A stretch of DNA of 64,000 nucleotides from CAXBCP01 sp963974055 (GCA_963974055.1 CAXBCP010000022.1:18130-82129); one strand, 5' to 3'. Shown: positions 42,291 to 51,239, counted from the first letter of the stretch. The notes: a model not told the origin generated them from the letters alone. A program made the numbers and translations.

Positions 42291-42391
42291 TCCGGTCACA
42301 CCATTTGAATATACCCCTATTAATTGGCTTATTGACCCTCATTCGCAAACGGCATTACCTTGCCCATAGAATCACTATTCCTGAGGGTATA
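42291..42391. promoter_or_regulatory. Divergent promoter region of LysR regulator
   Basis: An AT-rich 101-bp region between the small ORFs (-) and the LysR gene (+). TATACCC at 42310-42316 is matched by GGGTATA at 42385-42391 in inverted orientation. T-N11-A type LysR boxes are possible, but I cannot single one out. Confidence 0.4.
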
Positions 42392-43273
42392 ATGCGAAGC
42401 CTGCCGTCCCTGAACGGAATCCGGGCTTTCGAGGCCGCCGCAAGATGCGGCAGCTTCGTCAAGGCGGCGGATGAGCTGAACGTTACGCCGGCGGCCGTCA
42501 GCCGTCTGGTCCGGCTGCTGGAAGAACGGCTCGACGTCCCATTGTTCCAGCGCAACCCGAACAACCTGACCCTGACGGCGGCGGGCGCGGCCTATCAGCC
42601 GGGGCTGACTGCCATGCTGGACAACCTGTCGGCACTGACGGACCGGATAAAGTCGATGTCCGGCCAGCGTGTCCTGACCGTCGGCGTCGGCCCCACCTTC
42701 GCAATCCGCTGGCTGATTCCCCGTCTTGCGGCCTTTCAGGCGGCCCATCCCGGCACGGATGTGCGCATCACGACCGGCGGCGAGACCGTGCCGTTTTCCG
42801 ATGACTGGACCTGCAGCGTCACCCCCGGCAATGGCGACTGGCCCGGACTGGTCGCCGAACCGCTCTTCGCGGCGAAGCTGACCCCGGTTTGCCGGCCGGC
42901 GCTGGCGAAGACGCTGAAAGCCCCGGCGGATCTCCGCGACCAGACCCTGTTGCGGGTCCGCGTCGGCCACGCGGTCGACGACTGGCCGCGCTGGTTCGCC
43001 GCGGCGGGTACACCCGGCATCGCCGCGGACGGACCGGAGGTCGGCTATTACGATCAGTCCCTGCAGGCGGCCGCCGACGGTGTCGGCGTCTCCATGGGCA
43101 TTACGCCCTATATCGACGACGATCTTGCTGCCGGACGGCTGGTCGCACCCTTCGACATAACGATTCCCAAGGGGATGCGCTGGTATCTGGTCTATCGGGC
43201 CGCCCGGGCGGACGAGCCTGCCTTCACGGCATTCCGGGACTGGATCCGGGCCGCGGCGGATATATCCGACTAA
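42392..43273 (+). CDS. LysR-family transcriptional regulator (GcvA/AmpR type)
   Basis: A 293-residue regulator. The N-terminal winged helix-turn-helix is 'SLNGIRAFEAAARCGSFVKAADELNVTPAAVSRLVRLLEERLDVPLFQR' (about residues 5-55). The C-terminal periplasmic-binding-like domain senses an inducer. The style 'SLNGIRAFEAAAR' is that of GcvA/AmpR relatives. The ATG at 42392, preceded by 'tgaggg', is chosen over the longer frame from 42278. It is divergent from two small ORFs and the LLM monooxygenase, and ends just before the molybdenum hydroxylase large-subunit gene on the opposite strand. Candidate targets are those divergent genes. Confidence 0.92.
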   Translation: MRSLPSLNGIRAFEAAARCGSFVKAADELNVTPAAVSRLVRLLEERLDVPLFQRNPNNLTLTAAGAAYQPGLTAMLDNLSALTDRIKSMSGQRVLTVGVGPTFAIRWLIPRLAAFQAAHPGTDVRITTGGETVPFSDDWTCSVTPGNGDWPGLVAEPLFAAKLTPVCRPALAKTLKAPADLRDQTLLRVRVGHAVDDWPRWFAAAGTPGIAADGPEVGYYDQSLQAAADGVGVSMGITPYIDDDLAAGRLVAPFDITIPKGMRWYLVYRAARADEPAFTAFRDWIRAAADISD

Positions 43274-45615
43274 GGTTTCGCCGCCGCAATCGCCGTCCGT
43301 ACCCGGCGCGGCGACATCGGGGTTTCGTTCACCTCGACGCCGAAATCCCGCAGGGCATCGTTTATCGCGTTGGCAATCGTCGCGGGCGGCGGAATCGCCC
43401 CGCCCTCGCCCAGGCCCTTCACGCCGAATTCGGTGAGCGGCGACGGGGTCACAAAATGATCGAGACGGACCGTCGGCAATTGGGTCGAACCGGGCATACT
43501 GTAATCGGCGAAGGTCGACGACAGCGGCTGCCCGTCATCGTCGTATTGCGATTCCTCGAACAGGGCCGTACCGACGCCCTGCAATGCGCCGCCCAGAATT
43601 TGGCCGTCGACGATCATCGGGTTGACGATCGTGCCGCAATCCTCGGCAATCACGTAGTCCAGTATTTCGACCTGCCCGAGATCGGGATCGACGGCGACAA
43701 CCGCGGCATGGGTCGCATAGGAAAACGGGCTGTTATCCGGCGACGGCCGGAAACCGGATGTCACCTCCACCCCCGCCGGATCGACATCCGCCGGCAGGTC
43801 TTCGGGATTGCGGTGCCAGACCCGTGCGATTTCGGCAAAGGACACATCGCCGGACGGGCCGACCACACGGGCGTTCTCGATGCGGGTTTCTTCCAGATCG
43901 GATTGCAGCAGGTGGGCGCCGATACATTTTATTTTCTCGCCCAGAACGTCGCAGGTCCGCGCGATCGCGCCCCCCGCCATGACCATCGACCGCGATGCAT
44001 AGGTGCCGGTCGAATAGGGGGACGTCGCCGTATCGCCATGGCGGACCGAGACCGACTGGATGTCCATCCCGAATTTTTCGCAGGCGACCTGGGCGAGCGT
44101 AGTTTCCATCCCCTGACCGTGATTCTGCACGCCGACGCCGATCTCGAGCCCGCCATCGGGGGTCAGGCGGACATGGGCCTGTTCGTAGCCGGGAATGGCC
44201 GCCAGTCCGGCGCGGGCGGCAGCCGTCGTCTGTAACGCCGTCATTTCGATGTAGCAGCCGAAACCGACCCCGATCAGGCGCCCGTCGGCCTCTTTCCCTT
44301 GCTGGCGCGCGCGAATGGCGGGAAGGTCGATCAGATCGACGGACCGGCGCAGCGCTTCCCGGTAATCTCCGGAATCGAATTCGCCGCCGGTGATCGTCGT
44401 ATACGGCATGGCCTCCGCGGGAATCAGATTCTGCATCCGGAGGTCGTGCGGCTCGCGCCCGAGTTCGCGGGCGAGGGCGTCGACCGCAAGTTCAAGCGCG
44501 AAACAGATACCGGGACGCGCGACGCCGCGATACGGCACGATGGGCGGCTTGTTGGTGGCAACCGCGCGCGACCGCACCCGGTAGGACGAAAACGTATACG
44601 GACCGTGCAGGGTACGCCCCGCCATCGTCGATTCCAGGATATTGGAATGGGGATAGACCGAATAAGCCCCGGCATCGACGACGATATCGGCCTCGATACC
44701 GGTAAAATTGCCCGCCGCATCCGCATGCAGCGTGACCGAATAATGATGTTCGCGCGCGTTTGCCCCCGCTACCAGGTGTTCGCGCCGGTCCTGTATCCAG
44801 CGCACCGGGCGTTTCACCTGCATCGCCACCCAGGGTATGAAAATCTCCTCCGGCAGCAGCACGCATTTATAGCCGAAACCGCCGCCGACATCGGGCGCGA
44901 CGACGCGTACCTGGTTCTGGCGCAGGCCGAGGCATTCGCAGAGGGCGTTTTTCAGGACATGGGGAATCTGCGATGCGCTGTGAACCACAAGCCGGTCTTC
45001 GCGCGCGTCCCATTCGGCGAGCACCGCCGCCCCTTCGAGCGGGTTTACCGCCTGACGGTTCATGCGGAAGGTGCGGGTTACGGACACGCCGCCGTCCTTT
45101 ATTCCGTCCGGATTTCCCTCGAACAGGGAATCGAGGATGACGTTGTCTTCCCAGTCGTCATGCACTCTTGCCGCGGTGCCCTCGAGCGCCGCCAGCATAT
45201 CGACCACCGGCGGCAGCGGATCGAATTCAAGACCCGTCCGAACGGCGAGATCTTCGGCCCCGGCGCGGGTATCCGCGAGGCACACGGCCACGGCTTCCCC
45301 GACAAAACGCAGCTTGCCGGTCGCGAGATGGGGATAGTCCGCGCCCCGATGGCCGGGGAATTTCGAAACCACATGAATCGGCTTCACCCCGTCCGCGGCG
45401 AGGTCGGCGGCGGTGAAAACCCGGTTGCCGGCGTCTTCCGGCCTGGTGACGGTCAGGTTTGCGCCATGGGCGACGGGGCTGCGGACAATCGCCGCTTCAA
45501 GCATCCGGGGCCGTGCAATATCCGCGACATAGCACCCGGCCCCCTCAAGGAAGCGCCGGTCTTCCTTGCGCAGGACCCGCGCGCCGATCCCATGTCCCGT
45601 TCCGCCGTCCGCCAT
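43270..45615 (-). CDS. Molybdenum hydroxylase (xanthine dehydrogenase/CoxL family) large subunit A
   Basis: A 781-residue Mo-cofactor subunit. Features: 'GIGARVLRKEDRRFLEGAGCYVADI' at the N-terminus, 'RVVAPDVGGGFGYK' and a C-terminal 'GLGEGGAIPPPATIANAINDAL' containing the catalytic Glu. The loop corresponding to the CoxL active-site loop reads 'PYRGVARPG'; it lacks the Cys of form I CO dehydrogenase (AYRCSFR), so CO oxidation is unlikely. Substrates of the family are purines, aldehydes or N-heteroaromatics. It lies 123 bp downstream of the 2Fe-2S subunit and is one of two large subunits in the same operon. Confidence 0.92.
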   Translation of the reverse strand: MADGGTGHGIGARVLRKEDRRFLEGAGCYVADIARPRMLEAAIVRSPVAHGANLTVTRPEDAGNRVFTAADLAADGVKPIHVVSKFPGHRGADYPHLATGKLRFVGEAVAVCLADTRAGAEDLAVRTGLEFDPLPPVVDMLAALEGTAARVHDDWEDNVILDSLFEGNPDGIKDGGVSVTRTFRMNRQAVNPLEGAAVLAEWDAREDRLVVHSASQIPHVLKNALCECLGLRQNQVRVVAPDVGGGFGYKCVLLPEEIFIPWVAMQVKRPVRWIQDRREHLVAGANAREHHYSVTLHADAAGNFTGIEADIVVDAGAYSVYPHSNILESTMAGRTLHGPYTFSSYRVRSRAVATNKPPIVPYRGVARPGICFALELAVDALARELGREPHDLRMQNLIPAEAMPYTTITGGEFDSGDYREALRRSVDLIDLPAIRARQQGKEADGRLIGVGFGCYIEMTALQTTAAARAGLAAIPGYEQAHVRLTPDGGLEIGVGVQNHGQGMETTLAQVACEKFGMDIQSVSVRHGDTATSPYSTGTYASRSMVMAGGAIARTCDVLGEKIKCIGAHLLQSDLEETRIENARVVGPSGDVSFAEIARVWHRNPEDLPADVDPAGVEVTSGFRPSPDNSPFSYATHAAVVAVDPDLGQVEILDYVIAEDCGTIVNPMIVDGQILGGALQGVGTALFEESQYDDDGQPLSSTFADYSMPGSTQLPTVRLDHFVTPSPLTEFGVKGLGEGGAIPPPATIANAINDALRDFGVEVNETPMSPRRVRTAIAAAKP

Positions 45616-45738
45616 GACGTTTCCCCGCTATGATTGAGCGTTCCCGCGCAACTTCTGCGTTTCCAACTGCGGCATCAACGTTTTGGTGCGACCGCTGGTC
45701 GACGGATATCCCTGCCCTTTACGCCGCGTTTGGAGATG

Positions 45739-46206
45739 TTATCCGCGCCGCTGTTCGAGTACGGACAGGATCGCGTTGACGATACCGACATAGCCTGTGC
45801 ATCGGCACAGGTTCCCGGCCAGTTCCAGACGGACCCGGTCTTCGTCCGCATCGGGCAGGCGCGTGACGATATCGCGCGCGGCGACCAGCATGCCCGGCGT
45901 ACAGTATCCGCATTGCAGCGCATGGTTTTCATGAAACGCCTGACGCAGCTGGGCCATCGGGTCGTCTTCGTCGAACCCTTCGATTGTCGTGATCTCGGTG
46001 CCGTCGGCAACCACCGCAAAGGTGATACAGGACCGGACCGGTTCGCCGTTCATCAGCACCGTACAGGCGCCGCAGACGCCGTGCTCACACCCGAGATGGG
46101 TACCGGTAAGCCGGCGATGGTCGCGGATGAAATCGGCCAGGGAAAGACGGGGTTCGACATTGGCAGAGACGTCTTCGCCGTTAATTTTCAGCGTCAGTTC
46201 GGTCAT
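45739..46206 (-). CDS. Molybdenum hydroxylase [2Fe-2S] small subunit
   Basis: A 155-residue iron-sulfur subunit with two [2Fe-2S] centres. The plant-type cluster uses C40, C45, C48 and C60 ('GCEHGVCGACTVLMNG...C'). The second cluster uses C99, C102, C134 and C136 ('CGYCTPG' and 'CRCTGYV'). It passes electrons from the Mo centre to FAD in the medium subunit. Its start overlaps the medium-subunit stop by 4 bp. Length and motifs are complete. A single copy serves two large subunits. Confidence 0.95.
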   Translation of the reverse strand: MTELTLKINGEDVSANVEPRLSLADFIRDHRRLTGTHLGCEHGVCGACTVLMNGEPVRSCITFAVVADGTEITTIEGFDEDDPMAQLRQAFHENHALQCGYCTPGMLVAARDIVTRLPDADEDRVRLELAGNLCRCTGYVGIVNAILSVLEQRRG

Positions 46207-47018
46207 GCGAACGCCCTCCCCACGGCGCGGCTCAGCGCGACGGCATGTATTTGCAGATCGTAATCGTCAAAGCCCGGATCGTGCGCGGCTATCATGTCGC
46301 GCGCGTCGGCGACGGATAGCTCCGTCGCGCCGCCGGCCAGTTTTTCCTCTATTGCAGTCACCCTGAACGGCGCCGATTCGGTGGCGCCGCAGACGGCGCG
46401 GGGCTCTGGACCCATGACCACCGCCCCGATGGCGTCGGCGAATTCCCCCGGCTTGCGGTTGACCTTGTAATATCCCCATTTCGCCCCGTCGCTCAGCACC
46501 GGCAGGTCGAAACCGGTGAGGATTTCGTCATAGCCAAGCCCGGTGGCGAACGGACCGATCTGGAACCCGTCCAGCGGCATCCGGCGTTCGCCGCCCTGGC
46601 CGGAAATCGTCACCTCGCCGCCAAGCGCCAGCAGGGCCGACGGCCAGTCGGCGGACGGATCGGCATGGGCAACCGACCCGCCGATGGTCCCGCGGTTGCG
46701 CACGGAACGGTATGAAATACCCGACGCAACGGCCTGCAGATAGGCGCCGGTCACGCCGGGCACCTCGCCGTCCTCGATCCGGGCGTGGGTCACCCGCGCG
46801 CCGATCAGAAGGCTGCTTCCCGTCATGTCGATGCCGTCGAGCCCGGCGACCCGGCTGATATCGATCAGCAGGTCGGGCTGCGCCAGGCGCAGGTTCATCA
46901 TCGGTCCGAGCGATTGCCCGCCGCCCATGATACGCGCCTCGCCGTCTGCATTTCCAAGCGCGGCGAGCGCATCCGCCAGCGAGGTCGTGCGTTGATGATC
47001 GAATTTTGCGGATTTCAT
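46203..47018 (-). CDS. Molybdenum hydroxylase FAD-binding medium subunit
   Basis: A 271-residue FAD subunit of the CoxM type. It shows 'IMGGGQSLGPMMNLRLAQPDLLIDIS' in the FAD-binding N-terminus and 'GTIGGSVAHADPSADWPSALLALGG', the conserved flavin-contact segment. Electrons pass from the two [2Fe-2S] centres to FAD and on to a quinone or NAD acceptor. It overlaps both neighbours by 4 bp (large subunit B stop/start and small subunit). Gene order is L-M-S-L on the minus strand. Confidence 0.94.
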   Translation of the reverse strand: MKSAKFDHQRTTSLADALAALGNADGEARIMGGGQSLGPMMNLRLAQPDLLIDISRVAGLDGIDMTGSSLLIGARVTHARIEDGEVPGVTGAYLQAVASGISYRSVRNRGTIGGSVAHADPSADWPSALLALGGEVTISGQGGERRMPLDGFQIGPFATGLGYDEILTGFDLPVLSDGAKWGYYKVNRKPGEFADAIGAVVMGPEPRAVCGATESAPFRVTAIEEKLAGGATELSVADARDMIAAHDPGFDDYDLQIHAVALSRAVGRAFA

Positions 47019-49384
47019 GCCGCATCTCCTTGCTGGTTCTTCTGGGCCGCTATAATCGCCGCGCGCACCCGGCGCGGCGTAAACGGCGTCTCGTTGACTT
47101 CGGCGCCGATTGCTTTCAGCGCATCGTTGATGGCGTTACCGATCGCCGCCGGAGTCGGGATCGTGCCGCCCTCGCCCATGCCCTTGATCCCGTATTCGGT
47201 GAACGGCGACGGGCTCTCCATATGGTCGATCCGGTAATGCGGGGCATCGGTCGTCCCCGGCATCATGTAGTCCGCAAAGGTCGATGCCAGCGGATTGCCA
47301 TCCGCATCGTATGCGCTTTCCTCGAACAGGGCCGTACCGATACCCTGGGTCGCGCCGCCATAGGTCTGTCCTTCGACGATCATCGGATTCACAATGGTGC
47401 CACAATCCTCGACGATCACGTAATCCAGCACCTTGACCTTGCCGGTATCGACATCGACAGCCACCTTGCAGGCATGGCTGGCATAGGTGAATGCGCCGGA
47501 ATCCGGCTCTGGCCGGTAGCCCATCGTCACTTCCACGCCGCCCTGGTCGACATCGTCCGGCAGTTCGTCGGGATTGAGATACCAGACACGGCCGATCTCG
47601 GCGAAGGACACCTCACCCTTGCCGCTGACGACCTTGCCGCCGCGCACACTGACTTCGGCGCGTTCGCATTGCAGCAGGTGGGCGGCGATGATCTCCATCC
47701 GTTCGGCCAGCACGCGGCAGGCGCGTGCGGTCGCGCCACCCGCCATGACCATGCTGCGCGACGCGTAGGTCCCCGTGGAATACGGCGTAAGACCGGTATC
47801 GCCATGGGTAACGGTGACTGCCGCGGGGTCAATGCCGAGAACCTCGTTCGCCATCTGCGCCATCGACGTTTCCATGCCCTGGCCGTGGCTCTGCACGCCG
47901 ATGCGCAGTTCCAGGCCGCCATCGGGGGTAAGCCGCACGGTGGCCTGCTCGTAGCCCGGCACCATGGCGACGCCCCAGCTCGCGAACACGGACGTGCCAT
48001 GCGCGGTCTGTTCGACATAGGACCCCATGCCGACGCCGATCAGGCGTCCGTCGGCGGGCGGCGTTTGCTGCTCGCGCCGGATATCGTCGAAGCCGATCAT
48101 GTCGGTCGCCATTTCCACGCTTTTTGCGTAATTGCCGCTGTCGAAATGCTTCTTCGCAATCGACATGAACGGCATGGCGGATTCCTTCACCATGTTCATC
48201 TTGCGGATTTCATGCGACTCGACCCCGATTTCGCGGGCGAGCGCATCGATGGTCATTTCCATCGCGTAACACACGCCGGGACGGGCAACGCCGCGATAGG
48301 GCATCAGCGGCGGTTTGTTGGTGGTCATGGTCTGGGTGCGGCAGCGATAGACTTCCAGATCGTAGGGCCCGGGCAGATTGCCGTGCGCCATGGCCCCTTC
48401 GAGCCCGTTGGTAAACGGATAGACCGAATACGCCCCGGCATCGACGGTGACGTCGCAGTCGAGGCCGAGCATGCGGCCTTCGGGCGTCGCGTGGATGGTA
48501 ATGAAATAGTGATGTTCCCGGCAGTTCGCGCCGGTCACGAGATGCTCGCGGCGGTCCTCGATCCAGCGGACAGGCACTTCGAGATGACGGGTCAGCCAGC
48601 CCGCGACCAGTTCTTCGGGCTGGAGCAACGCCTTGCACCCGAAACCGCCGCCGACATCGGGGGCGATCACCCGCACCTGCTTTTGTTCCAGGCCGAGGAA
48701 TTCCGCCAGCCCGGTCCGGATCAGATGCGGCACCTGGGTCGACGTCCACATCATCAGCTGATCCGTACGATCGTCCCATTCGGCGAAGACGGCGCGGCCT
48801 TCCATCGGGTTCATCGCATGACGGGCCATGCGGTACTCGCGCTTGATCACGACGGTCGCGCGGTCGGCGATCTTGCCGAAATCGTCATCGGCAAAGGTTT
48901 CCATCACGAGGTTGCTGTCCCAGTCCTCGTGAATGCGGGGCGCGTCAGGCGCCTTTGCCGCCAGCATGTCCACGACCGGCGCGAGCTCTTCGAACTCGAC
49001 CTGCGTTGCCTGCGCCAGATCCTCGGCTTCGGCCCGCGTATCGGCAACACAAACGGCAATCGGCTCGCCCACGAAGCGGACCTTGCCGATCGCCAGCGCC
49101 GGATAGTCCGACGCCTTGTAACCGGGCATCTTGGACGGCGCCCGCATGGGGAGCATGCCGGGCATATCGTCGGTGGTAAAAACGCAATGCTCGAAACCCG
49201 CCGGTTTGGTAACCGATTTTATGCGCCCATGCGCCACGGGACTGCGGACGAAGGCCAGTTCCTTCTGGCCGGGGCGCCTGAAATCGCCGGTAAATTTGCC
49301 GCGTCCCGCGAGATGACGCGCATCTTCCTTGCGAAGGACCCGCGCGCCAATACCCTTGCCATCCGTTGCGCCGCCGTCTGCCAT
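47015..49384 (-). CDS. Molybdenum hydroxylase (xanthine dehydrogenase/CoxL family) large subunit B
   Basis: A 789-residue Mo-cofactor subunit, paralogous to subunit A over its whole length (for example 'IGARVLRKEDARHLAGRGKF', 'VRVIAPDVGGGFGCK', 'PYRGVARPGVCYAMEMTIDALA', 'GMGEGGTIPTPAAIGNAINDAL' with the catalytic Glu). It is first in the L-M-S-L order. Its stop overlaps the medium-subunit start by 4 bp, and its start lies 4 bp after the yhhQ stop. The active-site loop is the same 'YRGVARPG' type. It may pair with M and S, competing with or complementing subunit A. Confidence 0.93.
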   Translation of the reverse strand: MADGGATDGKGIGARVLRKEDARHLAGRGKFTGDFRRPGQKELAFVRSPVAHGRIKSVTKPAGFEHCVFTTDDMPGMLPMRAPSKMPGYKASDYPALAIGKVRFVGEPIAVCVADTRAEAEDLAQATQVEFEELAPVVDMLAAKAPDAPRIHEDWDSNLVMETFADDDFGKIADRATVVIKREYRMARHAMNPMEGRAVFAEWDDRTDQLMMWTSTQVPHLIRTGLAEFLGLEQKQVRVIAPDVGGGFGCKALLQPEELVAGWLTRHLEVPVRWIEDRREHLVTGANCREHHYFITIHATPEGRMLGLDCDVTVDAGAYSVYPFTNGLEGAMAHGNLPGPYDLEVYRCRTQTMTTNKPPLMPYRGVARPGVCYAMEMTIDALAREIGVESHEIRKMNMVKESAMPFMSIAKKHFDSGNYAKSVEMATDMIGFDDIRREQQTPPADGRLIGVGMGSYVEQTAHGTSVFASWGVAMVPGYEQATVRLTPDGGLELRIGVQSHGQGMETSMAQMANEVLGIDPAAVTVTHGDTGLTPYSTGTYASRSMVMAGGATARACRVLAERMEIIAAHLLQCERAEVSVRGGKVVSGKGEVSFAEIGRVWYLNPDELPDDVDQGGVEVTMGYRPEPDSGAFTYASHACKVAVDVDTGKVKVLDYVIVEDCGTIVNPMIVEGQTYGGATQGIGTALFEESAYDADGNPLASTFADYMMPGTTDAPHYRIDHMESPSPFTEYGIKGMGEGGTIPTPAAIGNAINDALKAIGAEVNETPFTPRRVRAAIIAAQKNQQGDAA

Positions 49385-49388
49385 GGTC

Positions 49389-49919
49389 TCAGACCTCCTG
49401 TGGACGTGTAAGCTGCATCATGACCCTGAACGGTATCAGCATCGACAGGGCAAGCGCCAGCTTGACGGCGTAATCGCCGGCGCCGAGCGTCACCCACGGC
49501 ACCGCCGTTCCGGCAAATGCGATCGAAAAGAACAACACAGTATCGACCGCCGACCCGATGGAAGACGATACGAGGGGCGCGGTCCACCAGCGCCCCCGGC
49601 GATGAAAGCGGTTGAAAATCCGGACATCCAGCAGCTGCGCGACGAGAAACGCCGTGCCTGAGGCGAGCGCGATACGCGGGGTTGCCAACGCGATCGATAA
49701 AATCACCGCCAGCACGAACCCGGCATAGACGACCTGCCGCGCCCGCGCCGGACCGAAGGCCCGGTTCGTCAGGTCGGTGATCAGAAAAGCCACCGGATAC
49801 GTGAACGCACCCCAGGTGATCCAGTCGTTTACCGGGAACTGCACGAGGTAATTGGAGGCCGCGACGACGACCGTCATCGCCGCTACACCGATCATCACGC
49901 CCCGCGGAAAAGCCTTCAT
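49389..49919 (-). CDS. yhhQ: Queuosine precursor transporter (YhhQ/VUT family)
   Basis: A 176-residue membrane protein with about six spans. The family signature 'WGAFTYPVAFLITDLTNR' (residues ~36-53) is present, followed by 'FGPARARQVVYAGF' and 'RFHRRGRWWTAPLVSSSIGSAVDTVLFF'. YhhQ/QueT-type proteins import queuosine precursors (preQ0, preQ1). It overlaps arsC by 4 bp and lies 4 bp before large subunit B of the molybdenum hydroxylase. A few kilobases away are queG, tgt and queA, so the strain has both salvage and late de novo steps. Confidence 0.88.
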   Translation of the reverse strand: MKAFPRGVMIGVAAMTVVVAASNYLVQFPVNDWITWGAFTYPVAFLITDLTNRAFGPARARQVVYAGFVLAVILSIALATPRIALASGTAFLVAQLLDVRIFNRFHRRGRWWTAPLVSSSIGSAVDTVLFFSIAFAGTAVPWVTLGAGDYAVKLALALSMLIPFRVMMQLTRPQEV

Positions 49920-50269
49920 TTCTGGAGTATCTCCAGCACGTTTTCCGGCGGACGGCCAAGGGCGTAACGCCCCTGGTTCACGACGACGGGGCGTTCCATC
50001 AGGATGGGGTTTGCGACGATCGCGTCGATCAGCGCATCGCGGCTCATATCGGCATCCGAAAGATTGAGCGCCTTGTAGGGGTCTTCCTTCTTGCGCATCA
50101 GATCGCGCGGCTCCATTCCCAGTCCATCGAGTATCCGCTCCATCTCACCCTTTGTCGGCGGCGTCTTCAGATATTCTACGATTTCAGGCTGAACACCGTT
50201 TTCATTCAGCAGGGCCAGCGTCGCGCGCGACTTGGAACAGCGTGGATTATGATAGATGGTGACGGTCAT
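49916..50269 (-). CDS. arsC: ArsC-type arsenate reductase (glutaredoxin-dependent)
   Basis: A 117-residue thioredoxin-fold reductase. The active Cys is C11 in 'YHNPRCSKSRATLAL'. 'EYLKTPPTKGEMERIL' and 'ILMERPVVVNQGRYALGRPPENVLEIL' supply the arginines that position arsenate in ArsC. Arsenate is reduced to arsenite with glutathione/glutaredoxin. No arsR, acr3 or arsB is nearby, so this may be a general ArsC/YfgD-type member. It starts the minus-strand run arsC-yhhQ-L-M-S-L. Its start is 78 bp from the divergent SnoaL-like gene. Confidence 0.9.
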   Translation of the reverse strand: MTVTIYHNPRCSKSRATLALLNENGVQPEIVEYLKTPPTKGEMERILDGLGMEPRDLMRKKEDPYKALNLSDADMSRDALIDAIVANPILMERPVVVNQGRYALGRPPENVLEILQK

Positions 50270-50347
50270 ACCCTGTCCTCGGTAAATTCTCAGTCTTCTG
50301 AATGCCGTGTCGCCGGGGCGGGGTCAAGACCGAAGGAAGGATATGCG

Positions 50348-50836
50348 ATGGGATTCGATTTCGCCGAAATGCTGGACCGGTTCACCGCCGCTGTCGAACA
50401 GGGGAAAGGCGATGCGCTGGCCGGCCTGTTTACCCCCGACGGAGTGTATCACGATACGTTCTATGGGGCATTTCAGGGCCGCGACGCCATTGCGGACATG
50501 CTTGAAAACCGCTTCTGGGGAGACGCCGAGGCGTTCCTATGGGACATGTTCGAACCGGTTTACGACGAATCCCGCAGCCTCGGCTATGCGCGCTGGGTTT
50601 TCAGCTATGCATCGACGATGGAAGACAGCGCGGGAAAACGGGTCGCGTTCGACGGCATGAGCCAGTTTTCGATGGACCGGGGCCTGATCGCGAATTACCG
50701 GGAAATCTTTTCGGCCGGGATCGGTCTCGTCCAGCTCGACATGGCGCCGGCGCGGATCGATACGATTTTGCGGCGGATGACGGACGCCAAAAAAAACGAC
50801 CCCGAATGGAGCCGCCACCTGCCGTCAGGGCGATAA
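50348..50836 (+). CDS. SnoaL/NTF2-like protein
   Basis: A 162-residue protein with an NTF2-like (SnoaL-type) fold: 'MLDRFTAAVEQGKGDALAGLFTPDGVYHDTFYGAFQGRDAIADML' then a strand-rich remainder. The family includes isomerases, dehydratases and binding proteins, and no catalytic set can be read with certainty. The ATG at 50348 follows 'aaggaaggatatgcg'. It is a single gene, divergent from arsC. Confidence 0.78.
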   Translation: MGFDFAEMLDRFTAAVEQGKGDALAGLFTPDGVYHDTFYGAFQGRDAIADMLENRFWGDAEAFLWDMFEPVYDESRSLGYARWVFSYASTMEDSAGKRVAFDGMSQFSMDRGLIANYREIFSAGIGLVQLDMAPARIDTILRRMTDAKKNDPEWSRHLPSGR

Positions 50837-51239
50837 ACCCCGGATGGTCCCTGTCATACGTTGACGGCGCGCCCTTCGGGATGCTGAAGCTTTTGTATCT
50901 GGGCATTGGCGACGGCCAGAGCGACGCTCACGCTTTTGTCCTTGTCGGGCAGGGACCGCAGATGGTCCCGATAGGCCAGCCAGTCTTCGATCGATGCCGA
51001 AGTCTGATCGGGTTCGCCTCTGATAACCATTCCGATACAGTGTCCCTGTCTGCCGCTTCGTATGGGTTAGAGATCCCACATGTTCGATTTTTCCAAGCAT
51101 GCAATTCCCATGCCACCTACAGACAATGCACGATATCAGTAGGTTAGAGACAGTGAGCTCCACGCGGAGTCACAAAACCGTAAAAAATTCCGACAGTCGG
51201 GTCCAATCCCGGAAAGCAGCCGGCGCGGATAACGGGCGA
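50837..51239. other. Intergenic region, includes a possible small ORF
   Basis: About 400 bp between the SnoaL-like gene and the dusA stop. It contains a 58-codon open frame on the minus strand (listed separately). The remainder (51031-51239) shows no gene, no strong hairpin and no complete tRNA. A segment near 51196-51213 resembles a tRNA T-arm but lacks the rest. Confidence 0.5.
50854..51030 (-). CDS. Possible 58-residue protein of unknown function
   Basis: An open frame from ATG 51030 to TGA 50854. The product is amphipathic and helical in appearance ('SIEDWLAYRDHLRSLPDKDK' then 'VALAVANAQIQKLQHP'), resembling short helical segments in phage tail-assembly-type proteins. Frame composition looks gene-like, with G/C in third positions. 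No good ribosome-binding site is seen just before the ATG. It is below usual length limits and could be missed by gene finders. Confidence 0.45.
   Translation of the reverse strand: MVIRGEPDQTSASIEDWLAYRDHLRSLPDKDKSVSVALAVANAQIQKLQHPEGRAVNV

Noticed and set aside
43270..49384. CO dehydrogenase (Cox) identity for the molybdenum hydroxylase
   Set aside because: The loop corresponding to the CoxL active-site Cys reads 'YRGVARPG' in both subunits, without the Cys, so CO oxidation is not supported.
49916..50269. Dedicated arsenic-resistance operon
   Set aside because: Only arsC is present; no arsR, efflux pump or arsH is nearby, so a resistance island is not supported.
51196..51213. tRNA T-arm-like sequence
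   Set aside because: No acceptor stem, D-arm or anticodon arm is recognisable around it and the stem has a mismatch.
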